Shown one piece after another: positions 1-7,589 of a stretch of DNA of 64,000 bases. The stretch is taken from the NCBI GenBank assembly GCA_019449655.1, contig JAHQXD010000003.1, positions 443,551-507,550 on the forward strand, given 5' to 3'. A program made the position numbers and the translations under genes. Position 1 is the stretch's first letter. Each line of letters starts with the position of its first letter. Under the pieces are notes generated by a model, which saw only the letters and a program-made list of their open reading frames with translations, had not been told where the DNA came from and did not search any database. Source of the stretch: Ferrigenium straubiae (lineage in GTDB: Bacteria > Pseudomonadota > Gammaproteobacteria > Burkholderiales > Gallionellaceae).

Positions 1-2
1 TG

Positions 3-50
3 AAAGTGACGAATGCGCTGGGGATCAAATTGCATGCACAAAGCGCTTAG
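3..50 (+). CDS. C-terminal end of an addiction-module antitoxin (partial)
   Basis: Only the last 15 codons lie in the window, reading KVTNALGIKLHAQSA and then TAG. The pattern 'V..ALG.KLHA..' is what I know from the C-terminus of XRE-type addiction-module antitoxins of the HI1420 (HigA-like) family, which end just after the helix-turn-helix. The gene enters from outside the window, so its start and partner toxin cannot be seen. The call rests on a very short stretch and is tentative. Confidence 0.45.
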   Translation, partial: KVTNALGIKLHAQSA

Positions 51-254
51 GCGGCATGATTGAGAGCAATGGCGATGCTGACCCCCTATCACTTTGATTC
101 GATGCTGTGTGGAAAGCATGGTCTATCCCCTAAATACTTGTGTTGGGAATTTAATGTGATGCTGACCCCGTTTAATTGATTGGCAGTTTGAGAAACTATT
201 GCGACCCTAGCCCCTTTAATTCCTGATCATCATAACTAGAATTTCTACGTCTCC
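51..254. other. AT-rich intergenic region with degenerate TGACCCC repeats
   Basis: No credible gene is seen here. The 12-mer gatgctgacccc occurs at 74-85 and again at 158-169, and a weaker cousin (gcgaccctagcccc) lies near 201-214. Such TGACCCC motifs are typical of decayed ends of mobile elements in betaproteobacteria, but no transposase is present. A TGATCA palindrome at 224-229, containing a GATC site, sits about 26 bases before the methyltransferase gene, in the region where its promoter should be. No convincing -35/-10 pair was found. Confidence 0.4.
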
Positions 255-1094
255 ATGAAACTAAAGCCATTCATTCGTTGGGCCGGGAGCAAAAGACAAC
301 TTGCCCCCCTATTGTCCTCATGCTGGCCAGGCAACGATTATCGTTATATCGAGCCATTTATGGGCTCTGCGTGCGTGTTCTTCTCAATTTCACCAACACG
401 TGCATTACTATCAGACATTAACGCTGAACTTGTTGGCATGTTTGAAGCGGTTCGTCAAACACCAGAGGCTGTATATGCCTCACTATTGAGCATCCCTGTT
501 GGTGCCGAGAGTTATTACATCATTAGAAAGATTGATCCGAACTCACTCGCCTCAACGGATCGCGCCGCACGCTTCATTTTTTTAAATCGTTATTGTTTTA
601 ATGGCCTTTACCGCACAAATCTAAAAGGAGAGTTCAACGTCCCTTATGCGAGCTCAAAGACAGGGGGGCTTCCCACTTGGGATGCTTTTGTTTTGGCTGC
701 GAACATGTTAAAGAACGTTGATATTAAGTGCGGGGATTTTGCCTCTATACTGGCAAACGAAGTGAAGGCCGATGACTTTATTTATCTGGATCCACCCTAT
801 GCCGTCCAGAATGAAAGGATTTTCAGCCAATATGGCCCGCAAACATTTGGCCTTAACGATCTCGAACGCCTGCGAGATACTCTGATACAAATTGATTCTA
901 TTGGCGCCAAATTCCTGTTGTCTTATGCAAACAGTCAAGAGGCCAAGCTTTACTTCCGCGATTGGCACAACACTACTGTTGAAGTACAAAGAAACATTGC
1001 TGGCTTCGCAAAACATAGGCGAAGAGCATCTGAAGTCCTAGTCTCAAATTTCGACTGTGAATCTCTTGCCAACTTCAGAAATGACCAACCTTAA
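255..1094 (+). CDS. D12-class (Dam-type) DNA adenine-N6 methyltransferase
   Basis: Predicted to transfer a methyl group from S-adenosylmethionine to adenine in a short DNA target; the target may be GATC by family resemblance, but the sequence does not prove it. The 279-residue protein has the D12-class order: an N-terminal FIRWAGSKRQL segment, the SAM-binding YIEPFMGSACVFF, and the catalytic motif IV DPPY in FIYLDPPY. The length matches E. coli Dam (278). It is the first gene of a four-gene cassette whose members overlap or nearly touch, and its stop lies 14 bases inside the next gene. Codon use is much more AT-rich than in ftsY and the chromosomal genes beyond, so the cassette was probably acquired. 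The methyltransferase family is firm; a role as self-protection in a defence system is inference. Confidence 0.9.
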   Translation: MKLKPFIRWAGSKRQLAPLLSSCWPGNDYRYIEPFMGSACVFFSISPTRALLSDINAELVGMFEAVRQTPEAVYASLLSIPVGAESYYIIRKIDPNSLASTDRAARFIFLNRYCFNGLYRTNLKGEFNVPYASSKTGGLPTWDAFVLAANMLKNVDIKCGDFASILANEVKADDFIYLDPPYAVQNERIFSQYGPQTFGLNDLERLRDTLIQIDSIGAKFLLSYANSQEAKLYFRDWHNTTVEVQRNIAGFAKHRRRASEVLVSNFDCESLANFRNDQP

Positions 1095-2316
1095 AATCGC
1101 GATCATTAGTGATCTTCATATTGGGCACGGCGTAAGATCTAAAGATCTCAGCCCCCATGCCGACACAAATGGAATTGACGAGAAATATCTTCTGAAATTC
1201 CTTGAATTTGTTAAGTCAAAAAACATACAAGCAAACTACTTAGTAATTCCTGGAGACATTACAGGGAAAGCTCATCCAGATGAATTTAAGCTCGCATCAA
1301 AAGTAATATTGCAGATTGGTACGGCTCTCGGCGTGCCTGAAGAAAAGATTTTATTTGTGCCCGGCAATCATGATAAAAATTGGGATGCAAAACCAGCTGG
1401 GGAAAACGACACAACAGGTTTTTATGCCAAGCAAATGTATGCGCCACTTCAGCACGAAGATTGGTTTTTTGAGCACACGATGCGTCGCTCGCCACACCAC
1501 ATGTTGTCTGACAATTGTTTGGGGGTTTGGACTTTTGAGGATTTGATTCTAGTTGGTTACAACTCTTCAAATCACGATGATCGAAACACAAAGGTACATC
1601 ATGGCCTAATCACAGAATCTTCATTGCAATGGCTTGACGCACAACTTCAAACAATGGACTTGGCAAAACAAAAATTAAAAGTTTTTCTAGTTCACCACCA
1701 TCCAATTCAATACAGCGATCACATTCCAGATACACCCGACTTTAGTGTAATGACAAATGCGGAAAATCTGCTTAACCTTTTAACAAAGTTCAAGTTCGAT
1801 TTGCTGCTGCATGGCCATAAACATATGCCTCACTTCAAAACACAAATTACAAACTCTAGTTTTCCGCTCGTAATTTTAGGCGCTGGTAGCTTTTCATATC
1901 AGCTTGAGTTGACCTACAACCAACATGCAAGCAATCAATTCCATTTATTGGAAATCGAGGGGCGAGACGATGAAGAAGAGTGCATCTTCGGTCTCTTGCG
2001 CAACTGGGCATACTTAAGTGGACACGGCTGGAAGGCAAGTCAAAAACATGACGGAATTTTGCACCAACTTGGGTTCGGCACATACGCGTCGCCAACAATA
2101 CTAAAGAAGAACTTAGTCCAAAAAATCCAAACACTCTTCCAAAAAACTGATTATGTGCGTTGGCTTGATCTCGTGACACAGGAAAGCAAATTGGGTTACA
2201 TACACCCTGATTGCGTCATGCTTTTATTAAAAGAAATTAGCGCCGAAATTGGCGTCGAATGTCATGGCGAAATTCCCGATAACGCAATTTTGCTTCTACC
2301 ACGGAAGGCAAACTAA
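1081..2316 (+). CDS. Calcineurin-like metallophosphoesterase
   Basis: A 411-residue protein with all signature blocks of the calcineurin-like phosphoesterase fold in order: DLHIGHG near the N-terminus, PGDIT, PGNHD, VHHHP and HGHKH, which together bind two metal ions. Members cleave phosphodiesters, including DNA (SbcD/Mre11) and cyclic nucleotides. About 120 residues follow the last metal motif with no recognisable domain. I chose the ATG at 1081 because DLHIGHG then sits close to the N-terminus, as is usual; a GTG at 1057 would add eight residues. The gene overlaps the methyltransferase by 14 bases and ends one base before the ATPase ATG, so the three are probably cotranslated. In a defence setting it could be the nuclease, but its substrate cannot be told from sequence. 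Confidence 0.85.
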   Translation: MTNLKIAIISDLHIGHGVRSKDLSPHADTNGIDEKYLLKFLEFVKSKNIQANYLVIPGDITGKAHPDEFKLASKVILQIGTALGVPEEKILFVPGNHDKNWDAKPAGENDTTGFYAKQMYAPLQHEDWFFEHTMRRSPHHMLSDNCLGVWTFEDLILVGYNSSNHDDRNTKVHHGLITESSLQWLDAQLQTMDLAKQKLKVFLVHHHPIQYSDHIPDTPDFSVMTNAENLLNLLTKFKFDLLLHGHKHMPHFKTQITNSSFPLVILGAGSFSYQLELTYNQHASNQFHLLEIEGRDDEEECIFGLLRNWAYLSGHGWKASQKHDGILHQLGFGTYASPTILKKNLVQKIQTLFQKTDYVRWLDLVTQESKLGYIHPDCVMLLLKEISAEIGVECHGEIPDNAILLLPRKAN

Positions 2317-2317
2317 C

Positions 2318-4078
2318 ATGGAAGATATACTAAAACGAAACCTCTTTGAAGTTGAGAATGCTAGAAACTTGTCTTCTATTGAGGTTGTAAACACGTTTGT
2401 CCCAACCAAATCTTTTTGGCGATTACTGTCCCCCAAAAACCATATCGTTCTTGGTGCGCGCGGATCGGGCAAGACTGAACTTGTGAGGATGCTAGCGCAC
2501 GACCACCTTTCTCAGTTTGATGATAAGCGCGCAAAGGAAATCATTCAGCGAAAAGAGTTCATTGGCATCTACGTCCCAACAAGATTGGAATGGGTTGGCG
2601 GATTGAAGAACAAACAATGGCAAACTGAAGCAGAGGCCGAGAAATTTTTCCAATGGCGACTAAATATATCCACTTGCGCCGCATTATTAGTGACGCTAAA
2701 AAGTTGCCTTGACACCTATATCAAAAACCATGGTGACCGTGCGCGCACAGAGCGCGATTTGGCAAGAGCACTTTATAAAACATGGACTGACAACCCAGAG
2801 GGTTCATGCGAAACGATTTTTGCATTACATGAATTACTGGAAGACATTGAACACGGCAAACAGGCTCAGATCACACGCGCGCGCATAACGGGGATTGCGA
2901 CCAGTAATGAATTAATGATCGGTGCATATTTCGAATCTGAGCTTTTTTCCCCCCTAAGAAGGGCAATAACGCTTGCATCACGAGCTCTCGATTTTCCAGA
3001 AAACTCCGTATGGATGCTATGTCTCGACGAGGCTGAATTTCTTGAACCTCATCACCATAGAATCCTCAACTCACACCTACGAGCACATCCCGGGAACTTG
3101 GTCTTCAAGATCACAACCATGCCCTACTACCATCACACACTTGAAACAAACATGAACGCTTGTCTAAACGTTGGACACGATTTCGAATACATCTACATTG
3201 ACAAGGACCCGATAGAATTTCTGCCGAGTGAGGACAGCGGTGAGTATTTCGCAAAAATGCTCTTTAACAAGCGCGCAGAACAATCGGCGGGAGATTACAA
3301 GTGGGAAGATTTTGAAGCATTACTAGGCGCCTCCGTACTGCTTGATTCTAGAATCAGTGACTGGTCTGCGGATTCAAAAATGATGGCCCTAATGAAAAAA
3401 CATGCCAACTCGGCTACACAAGCGAGAGCAGGTCGTCTGGCCGGCACACCCGATTTCAAAGATCAAATTTCAAGAAAAATTCACGGTGCACTCCTGCTTC
3501 GAGAGGCGGTTGCACAAAAGCGTGGCCGCGCAGAGCTGGATGTTTACTCTGGCATTAGAATGGCAATAAGGTGCAGTGATGCAAACCCAAGAAGACTAAT
3601 TCGCATTATTAACCTTTTCATTTCTGAGCGAGGAAAGAGCGAAACGCTTAACCAGATTAAGCCACAACGTCAAACAATGTTGTTGACTGCCTTTTCAAAC
3701 AGCACACTGAGTCGAGTACAAAGTGAGCCACAAAACGGCCCAGATTTGTATAAGTTCTTATCTGCTGCCGGTAATTATATGCGACGGGATTTACATGACA
3801 ACCTGCTTGGTACTGACCAAGTTTCATCCATAGCGATCGATGTCCCAATCACCGACAATGAGTGGACCGTGATCAAAAATGCCGTAGGTCTTGGGCTTCT
3901 CTACCCAAATATTAATGCCAATAGTGGCGATCAAATGCCTGAGCGAATTGGTGTCTTTCGTCTAGCCTACGTACTTGCTCCTAACTTTAAAATTCTGCCG
4001 CGAAAAGGCAAACCAGTGTCGATCAAACGCATTAATCAGCAGGCTGACATACTAGTGCTACAGAATACCAAATCATGA
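2318..4078 (+). CDS. P-loop ATPase of a putative defence cassette (ORC/Cdc6-like or STAND-like)
   Basis: A 586-residue protein with a clear Walker A (GARGSGKT, residues 46-53) and Walker B (LCLDEAEF, Asp237-Glu238), separated by a long helical insert of about 180 residues. The order resembles the ORC/Cdc6-like AAA ATPases often found in prokaryotic defence loci; I do not recognise the C-terminal half. The ATG at 2318 follows the phosphoesterase stop by one base; an in-frame GTG further upstream would overlap that gene and is less likely. The next gene starts inside the stop codon (ATGA at 4075-4078). Likely an energy-dependent sensor or motor controlling the phosphoesterase or the last gene product; this role is inferred from context only. 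Confidence 0.75.
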   Translation: MEDILKRNLFEVENARNLSSIEVVNTFVPTKSFWRLLSPKNHIVLGARGSGKTELVRMLAHDHLSQFDDKRAKEIIQRKEFIGIYVPTRLEWVGGLKNKQWQTEAEAEKFFQWRLNISTCAALLVTLKSCLDTYIKNHGDRARTERDLARALYKTWTDNPEGSCETIFALHELLEDIEHGKQAQITRARITGIATSNELMIGAYFESELFSPLRRAITLASRALDFPENSVWMLCLDEAEFLEPHHHRILNSHLRAHPGNLVFKITTMPYYHHTLETNMNACLNVGHDFEYIYIDKDPIEFLPSEDSGEYFAKMLFNKRAEQSAGDYKWEDFEALLGASVLLDSRISDWSADSKMMALMKKHANSATQARAGRLAGTPDFKDQISRKIHGALLLREAVAQKRGRAELDVYSGIRMAIRCSDANPRRLIRIINLFISERGKSETLNQIKPQRQTMLLTAFSNSTLSRVQSEPQNGPDLYKFLSAAGNYMRRDLHDNLLGTDQVSSIAIDVPITDNEWTVIKNAVGLGLLYPNINANSGDQMPERIGVFRLAYVLAPNFKILPRKGKPVSIKRINQQADILVLQNTKS

Positions 4079-5007
4079 AGCTTACCTCCATAAACGACAT
4101 CACATTTGAATCTGCCAAAGCCAACACATATGACTTGGCAATCTTTGCTTGTGGATATGAGTCACGCTGCCAATTTATTTCCTCTCAACTCAATCATTCC
4201 AATATCAATAGGCAGCTAATATTTGGTTTTGAATTTGTTGGCGATGCCATGTTGCGAGCTGAAAGCGACAAGCACTTCCAACAAAAGTGGGGGATAGCCC
4301 CAACAATTCTGCCCTCCCCAAATGAATTGGAGGTGTATAGGTTATTAAATCAGGAAATTCGCGATTCTAAGGCGAAGATCTCTCGTGTCCTTGTAGACTA
4401 TTCTTCAATGAGCCGCTCGTGGTATGCCGCCATCCTCAATTGGTTCAGGTTCAGTGAATTGCAGTCTGAAGTTGTCGTCGACTTCGTCTATTCAGCCGGG
4501 GAGTATTCTGGTGACTTTGCTCCCATTTCTGTCGAAAGCATTTTGCCTTTGCCAGGTTGTGAGGGGTCGTCAGGGACTGTTACTAAATCTATAGCAGTCA
4601 TGGGCCTTGGTTTTGAAAATCTCGCCCCCCTCTGCGTTTTAGATAAATTGCAACCAGATGAAATATTCGCATATTTTGCATCCCCATCCCTAAATGAAAG
4701 CTATCCCACCATTGCGCGCAGCAAGAATAAGGAATTGATTGATGTAGCAAGGGAGACGCTTGAACTTCCGCTAACAAGTATCGAGCTGACTGTTGCAAAA
4801 TTGGCTGAAGTTATTTCGCCGTACTTAAAAACCGCGGATATAACTTTTGTTCCAATGGGACCTAAACCACATGTATTAGCAACAATTTTATTGGCCATCA
4901 GATTCAACCAAGTCACCTGCTTGCATGTGCATGGTAAATGTCAAAATATCGCGGACATTGTTGCTAGCGGTGATGTGATCGCAACAAGCCTGCAATTTAG
5001 ACATTAA
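4075..5007 (+). CDS. Unknown protein, last gene of the methylase-phosphoesterase-ATPase cassette
   Basis: Not recognised as a named family. The 310-residue protein alternates hydrophobic strands and helices as a Rossmann-like fold does, and seems to have two halves. The first has DLAIFACGYESR and VLVDYSSMSRSW (residues about 20 and 105); the second has IAVMGLGFEN and ITFVPMGPKPH (about 175 and 260). Each half therefore starts with a strand ending in a Gly-rich loop and has a second conserved strand-end loop, reminiscent of ligand-binding duplicated folds such as CARF/SAVED, though no specific motif proves this. It overlaps the ATPase by four bases (ATGA) and shares the AT-rich composition of the cassette. 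There is no signal peptide or membrane segment. Confidence 0.7.
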   Translation: MKLTSINDITFESAKANTYDLAIFACGYESRCQFISSQLNHSNINRQLIFGFEFVGDAMLRAESDKHFQQKWGIAPTILPSPNELEVYRLLNQEIRDSKAKISRVLVDYSSMSRSWYAAILNWFRFSELQSEVVVDFVYSAGEYSGDFAPISVESILPLPGCEGSSGTVTKSIAVMGLGFENLAPLCVLDKLQPDEIFAYFASPSLNESYPTIARSKNKELIDVARETLELPLTSIELTVAKLAEVISPYLKTADITFVPMGPKPHVLATILLAIRFNQVTCLHVHGKCQNIADIVASGDVIATSLQFRH

Positions 5008-5156
5008 AACGACAAGGTGCTCAGGCTCGAATTGTTTTCAAGACAATCAGGGACAGGCCACGGTTTCCTGAAGCCTTCATCACTTACTCGAACCTGTCGG
5101 AGCTAGTCGGGCGGCTGGTGGCTTGACCGCCTGTTTCGGCAGACTTCGTCTTCCCG

Positions 5157-6143
5157 TTACTGCTCGTCCAGCCCCAGCAGCGCCTCGACAAAATCCTCCA
5201 CAACGAACGGCCTGAGGTCGTCCAGCCCCTCGCCCACGCCGATGAAGCGCACCGGGATCGGGTGCGCCCTCGCAATCGCGGCGATCACGCCGCCCTTGGC
5301 GGTGCCGTCGAGCTTGGTCAGGATCAGGCCGGTCACGCCGAGCGCCTCGTCGAAGGCCTTGACCTGCGAGAGCGCGTTCTGGCCGGTGTTGGCGTCGAGC
5401 ACCAGCAGCACCTCGTGCGGGGCCTCGGGCAGTGCCTTGGCAATCACGCGCTTGACCTTCTTGATCTCTTCCATCAGGTGCGCCTGCGTGGTGAGGCGTC
5501 CGGCGGTGTCGGCCAGCACCACGTCGATCTTGCGCGCCTGCGCGGATTGCACCGCGTCGTAGATCACCGCGGCGGCGTCGCCGCTCTGCTGCGCGATGAC
5601 CGTCACGTTGTTGCGCTCGCCCCAGGTCATCAACTGTTCGCGCGCCGCGGCGCGGAAGGTGTCGCCAGCCGCGAGCAGCACCGACAGCCCCTGGCCCTGC
5701 AGGTATTTTGCGAGCTTGCCGATCGAGGTGGTCTTGCCCGCGCCGTTCACGCCGCACATCATGATGACGAAAGGTTTATGGGTTTCAGCCTGCAGCGGTT
5801 GCGCGAGCGGCCTGAGCAGCTTGAGCAGGCAGTGCGCGAGCGCCTCCCTGAGCTCGGCCGCCTCGCTCAGGCGATGCTCCTTGACGTAATAGCGCAGATC
5901 GGCGAGCAGCGCATTGGTCGCGTCCATGCCGACGTCGGCGGTGATGAGGATGGTCTCCAGTTCCTCGTAGAGGTCGTCGTCGATCTTGCCGCCGCGGCCG
6001 AACAGGCCGGTCAACTGGTTGCCGGTGCGCGCCAGCCCGGATTTCAGGCGCGCGATCCAGCCCTGTCCTGAGCCTGTCGAAGTGGCGTTGGCGGGTTTTT
6101 CTTCGGGGGCACCGGACGGATTTTTTTTCAGGAAGCTGAACAT
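5157..6143 (-). CDS. ftsY: Signal recognition particle receptor FtsY
   Basis: SRP receptor GTPase that docks ribosome-nascent chain complexes carrying SRP to the SecYEG translocon at the inner membrane. The 328-residue protein carries the NG domain: P-loop GVNGAGKTTS, DTAGRL (G3) and TKLDGTAKGG (G4). The acidic A domain that precedes NG in E. coli is nearly absent, giving a short N-terminal tail of about 40 residues. The start ATG (6141-6143) gives MFSFLKKN. A 16-base piece of a dispersed repeat (6067-6082) lies in frame within the tail (residues about 21-26). It is divergent from the M16 peptidase genes, the arrangement seen in many proteobacteria. An in-frame extension upstream of 6143 is a shadow of the peptidase gene and was not used. 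Confidence 0.97.
   Translation of the reverse strand: MFSFLKKNPSGAPEEKPANATSTGSGQGWIARLKSGLARTGNQLTGLFGRGGKIDDDLYEELETILITADVGMDATNALLADLRYYVKEHRLSEAAELREALAHCLLKLLRPLAQPLQAETHKPFVIMMCGVNGAGKTTSIGKLAKYLQGQGLSVLLAAGDTFRAAAREQLMTWGERNNVTVIAQQSGDAAAVIYDAVQSAQARKIDVVLADTAGRLTTQAHLMEEIKKVKRVIAKALPEAPHEVLLVLDANTGQNALSQVKAFDEALGVTGLILTKLDGTAKGGVIAAIARAHPIPVRFIGVGEGLDDLRPFVVEDFVEALLGLDEQ
6067..6082 (-). repeat. Fragment of a dispersed palindromic repeat inside ftsY
   Basis: The 16-mer cctgagcctgtcgaag matches (15 of 16 bases) the core of the repeat at 19646-19661 upstream of ptsI. Here it is coding sequence for the poorly conserved N-terminal tail of FtsY. Chance cannot be excluded for so short a match. 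Confidence 0.45.
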
Positions 6144-6224
6144 TGGGAACGCATTTTGGACACGGGGAAATAGGGCATAATACGCGCGCATTTTATGCCG
6201 ATTACATGTTTTAGGGCTAGGCAC

Positions 6225-7589
6225 ATGAGAGCTTATCTGTTTTGCATCGCACTGCTGCTGGGAGGCATGCAGCCTGCCGCACAGGCGGAGGTATTCGAAC
6301 GCACGCTGGCGAACGGGCTGAAAGTCATCGTCAAGGAAGACCACCGTGCGCCCGTGGTGGTGCAGCAAATCTGGTACAAGGCAGGCAGCATGGACGAGCG
6401 CACCGGCGTGACCGGCATCGCGCATGTGCTGGAGCACCTGATGTTCAAGGGCACCCATGCCGTGCCGGCGGGCGAATTCTCCAGGCGCATCTCGGCGGCT
6501 GGAGGGCGCGAGAACGCCTTCACGAGCTACGACTACACCGCCTACTTCCAGCAGTTGCACAAGTCGAAGCTGCCCCTGGCGATGCAGCTGGAGGCCGACC
6601 GGATGCGCAACCTCAACCTCACCGCCGATGAGTTCGCCAGGGAGATCAAGGTGGTCATGGAAGAGCGCCGCCTGCGCACCGACGACGAGGCGCATGCGCT
6701 GCTGCAGGAAAAGATGATGGCGACGATCTACCAGCAGCATCCCTACCGGCATCCGATCATCGGCTGGATGAGCGACCTCGAATCGCTCACGGTGGGCGAC
6801 GCCAAGGCGTGGTACGACCGCTGGTACGCACCGAGCAACGCCACGCTGGTCATCGGCGGCGACGTCAAGGCCGAGGAGGTGTTTGCGCTGGCGCAGAAGC
6901 ACTACGGCGCGATCCCGAAGCGCGCCATGCCGCCGCGGCGCAACTTCATCGAACCCAAACAGGTCGGCATCAAGCGCATGGTGGTGAAGGCTCCCGCCGA
7001 GCTGCCGCAGCTGGTGATGAGCTACCACGCGCCCACGCTGCAGGACCCCGCCCAGGACTGGAAGCCCTACGCCTTGCAGATTCTGGCCGGTGTGCTGGAC
7101 GGCAACGAATCGGCGCGCCTCAACAAGCATCTGGTGCGCGAGCAGCAGATCGCCAGTGCGGCGGGTGCGGGCTACGACGCCACCTCGCGCGGCCCGAGCC
7201 TGTTCACCCTCGAAGTCACGCCCAGCGAGGGCCGGATGGTGGATGACGTCGAGGCCGCGTTGCGCCGGGAGATCGTGCTGCTGCTCAAGGACGGCGTGAG
7301 TGAGGAGGAGTTACAGCGCGTCAAGGCGCAGGTGGTGGCGAGCGAGGTGTACAAGCGCGACTCGCTGTTCTACCAGGCGATGCAGATCGGCCAGATGGAG
7401 AGCATCGGGCTGGGCCACCGCGCGATCCCGGTGATGCTGGAGAAACTCCAGGCGGTGACGGCCGAACAGGTGCGCCAAGCCGCCGAGGAAATCCTGCAGG
7501 ACGACAGCCTGACCGTCGCGGTGCTCGACCCGCAGCCGCTCTCCGGCAAACCGAAACGCCAGCCTCAGGGAGCGAACCATGCGCATTAA
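6225..7589 (+). CDS. M16 family zinc metallopeptidase (catalytic partner)
   Basis: Periplasmic peptidase of the insulinase/mitochondrial-processing-peptidase family. The inverted zinc-binding motif HxxEH is present as HVLEH (residues 67-71), with the downstream Glu in VVMEERR. The ATG at 6225 is preferred over 6195 because it begins a clean signal peptide (basic MR, hydrophobic core, AQA cleavage site). The length, 454 residues, is one M16 half-pair. The next gene, a second M16 homologue without the zinc motif, overlaps by 11 bases; such active/inactive pairs form a heterodimeric chamber in this family. Physiological substrates are unknown. Divergent from ftsY. Confidence 0.92.
   Translation: MRAYLFCIALLLGGMQPAAQAEVFERTLANGLKVIVKEDHRAPVVVQQIWYKAGSMDERTGVTGIAHVLEHLMFKGTHAVPAGEFSRRISAAGGRENAFTSYDYTAYFQQLHKSKLPLAMQLEADRMRNLNLTADEFAREIKVVMEERRLRTDDEAHALLQEKMMATIYQQHPYRHPIIGWMSDLESLTVGDAKAWYDRWYAPSNATLVIGGDVKAEEVFALAQKHYGAIPKRAMPPRRNFIEPKQVGIKRMVVKAPAELPQLVMSYHAPTLQDPAQDWKPYALQILAGVLDGNESARLNKHLVREQQIASAAGAGYDATSRGPSLFTLEVTPSEGRMVDDVEAALRREIVLLLKDGVSEEELQRVKAQVVASEVYKRDSLFYQAMQIGQMESIGLGHRAIPVMLEKLQAVTAEQVRQAAEEILQDDSLTVAVLDPQPLSGKPKRQPQGANHAH

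Noticed and set aside
5008..5156. Possible terminator between the cassette and ftsY
   Set aside because: A weak stem (attgtttt/aagacaat) near 5030-5050 has mismatches and no T run on either strand.
6151..6190. Clear sigma-70 promoter between ftsY and the M16 gene
   Set aside because: CATAAT (6176-6181) is a fair -10, but the nearest TTGGAC lies only 14 bases upstream, too close for a confident call.
6144..7130. N-terminal extension of ftsY up to 7130 on the minus strand
   Set aside because: Runs antisense through the M16 peptidase gene; FtsY homology begins at 6143.
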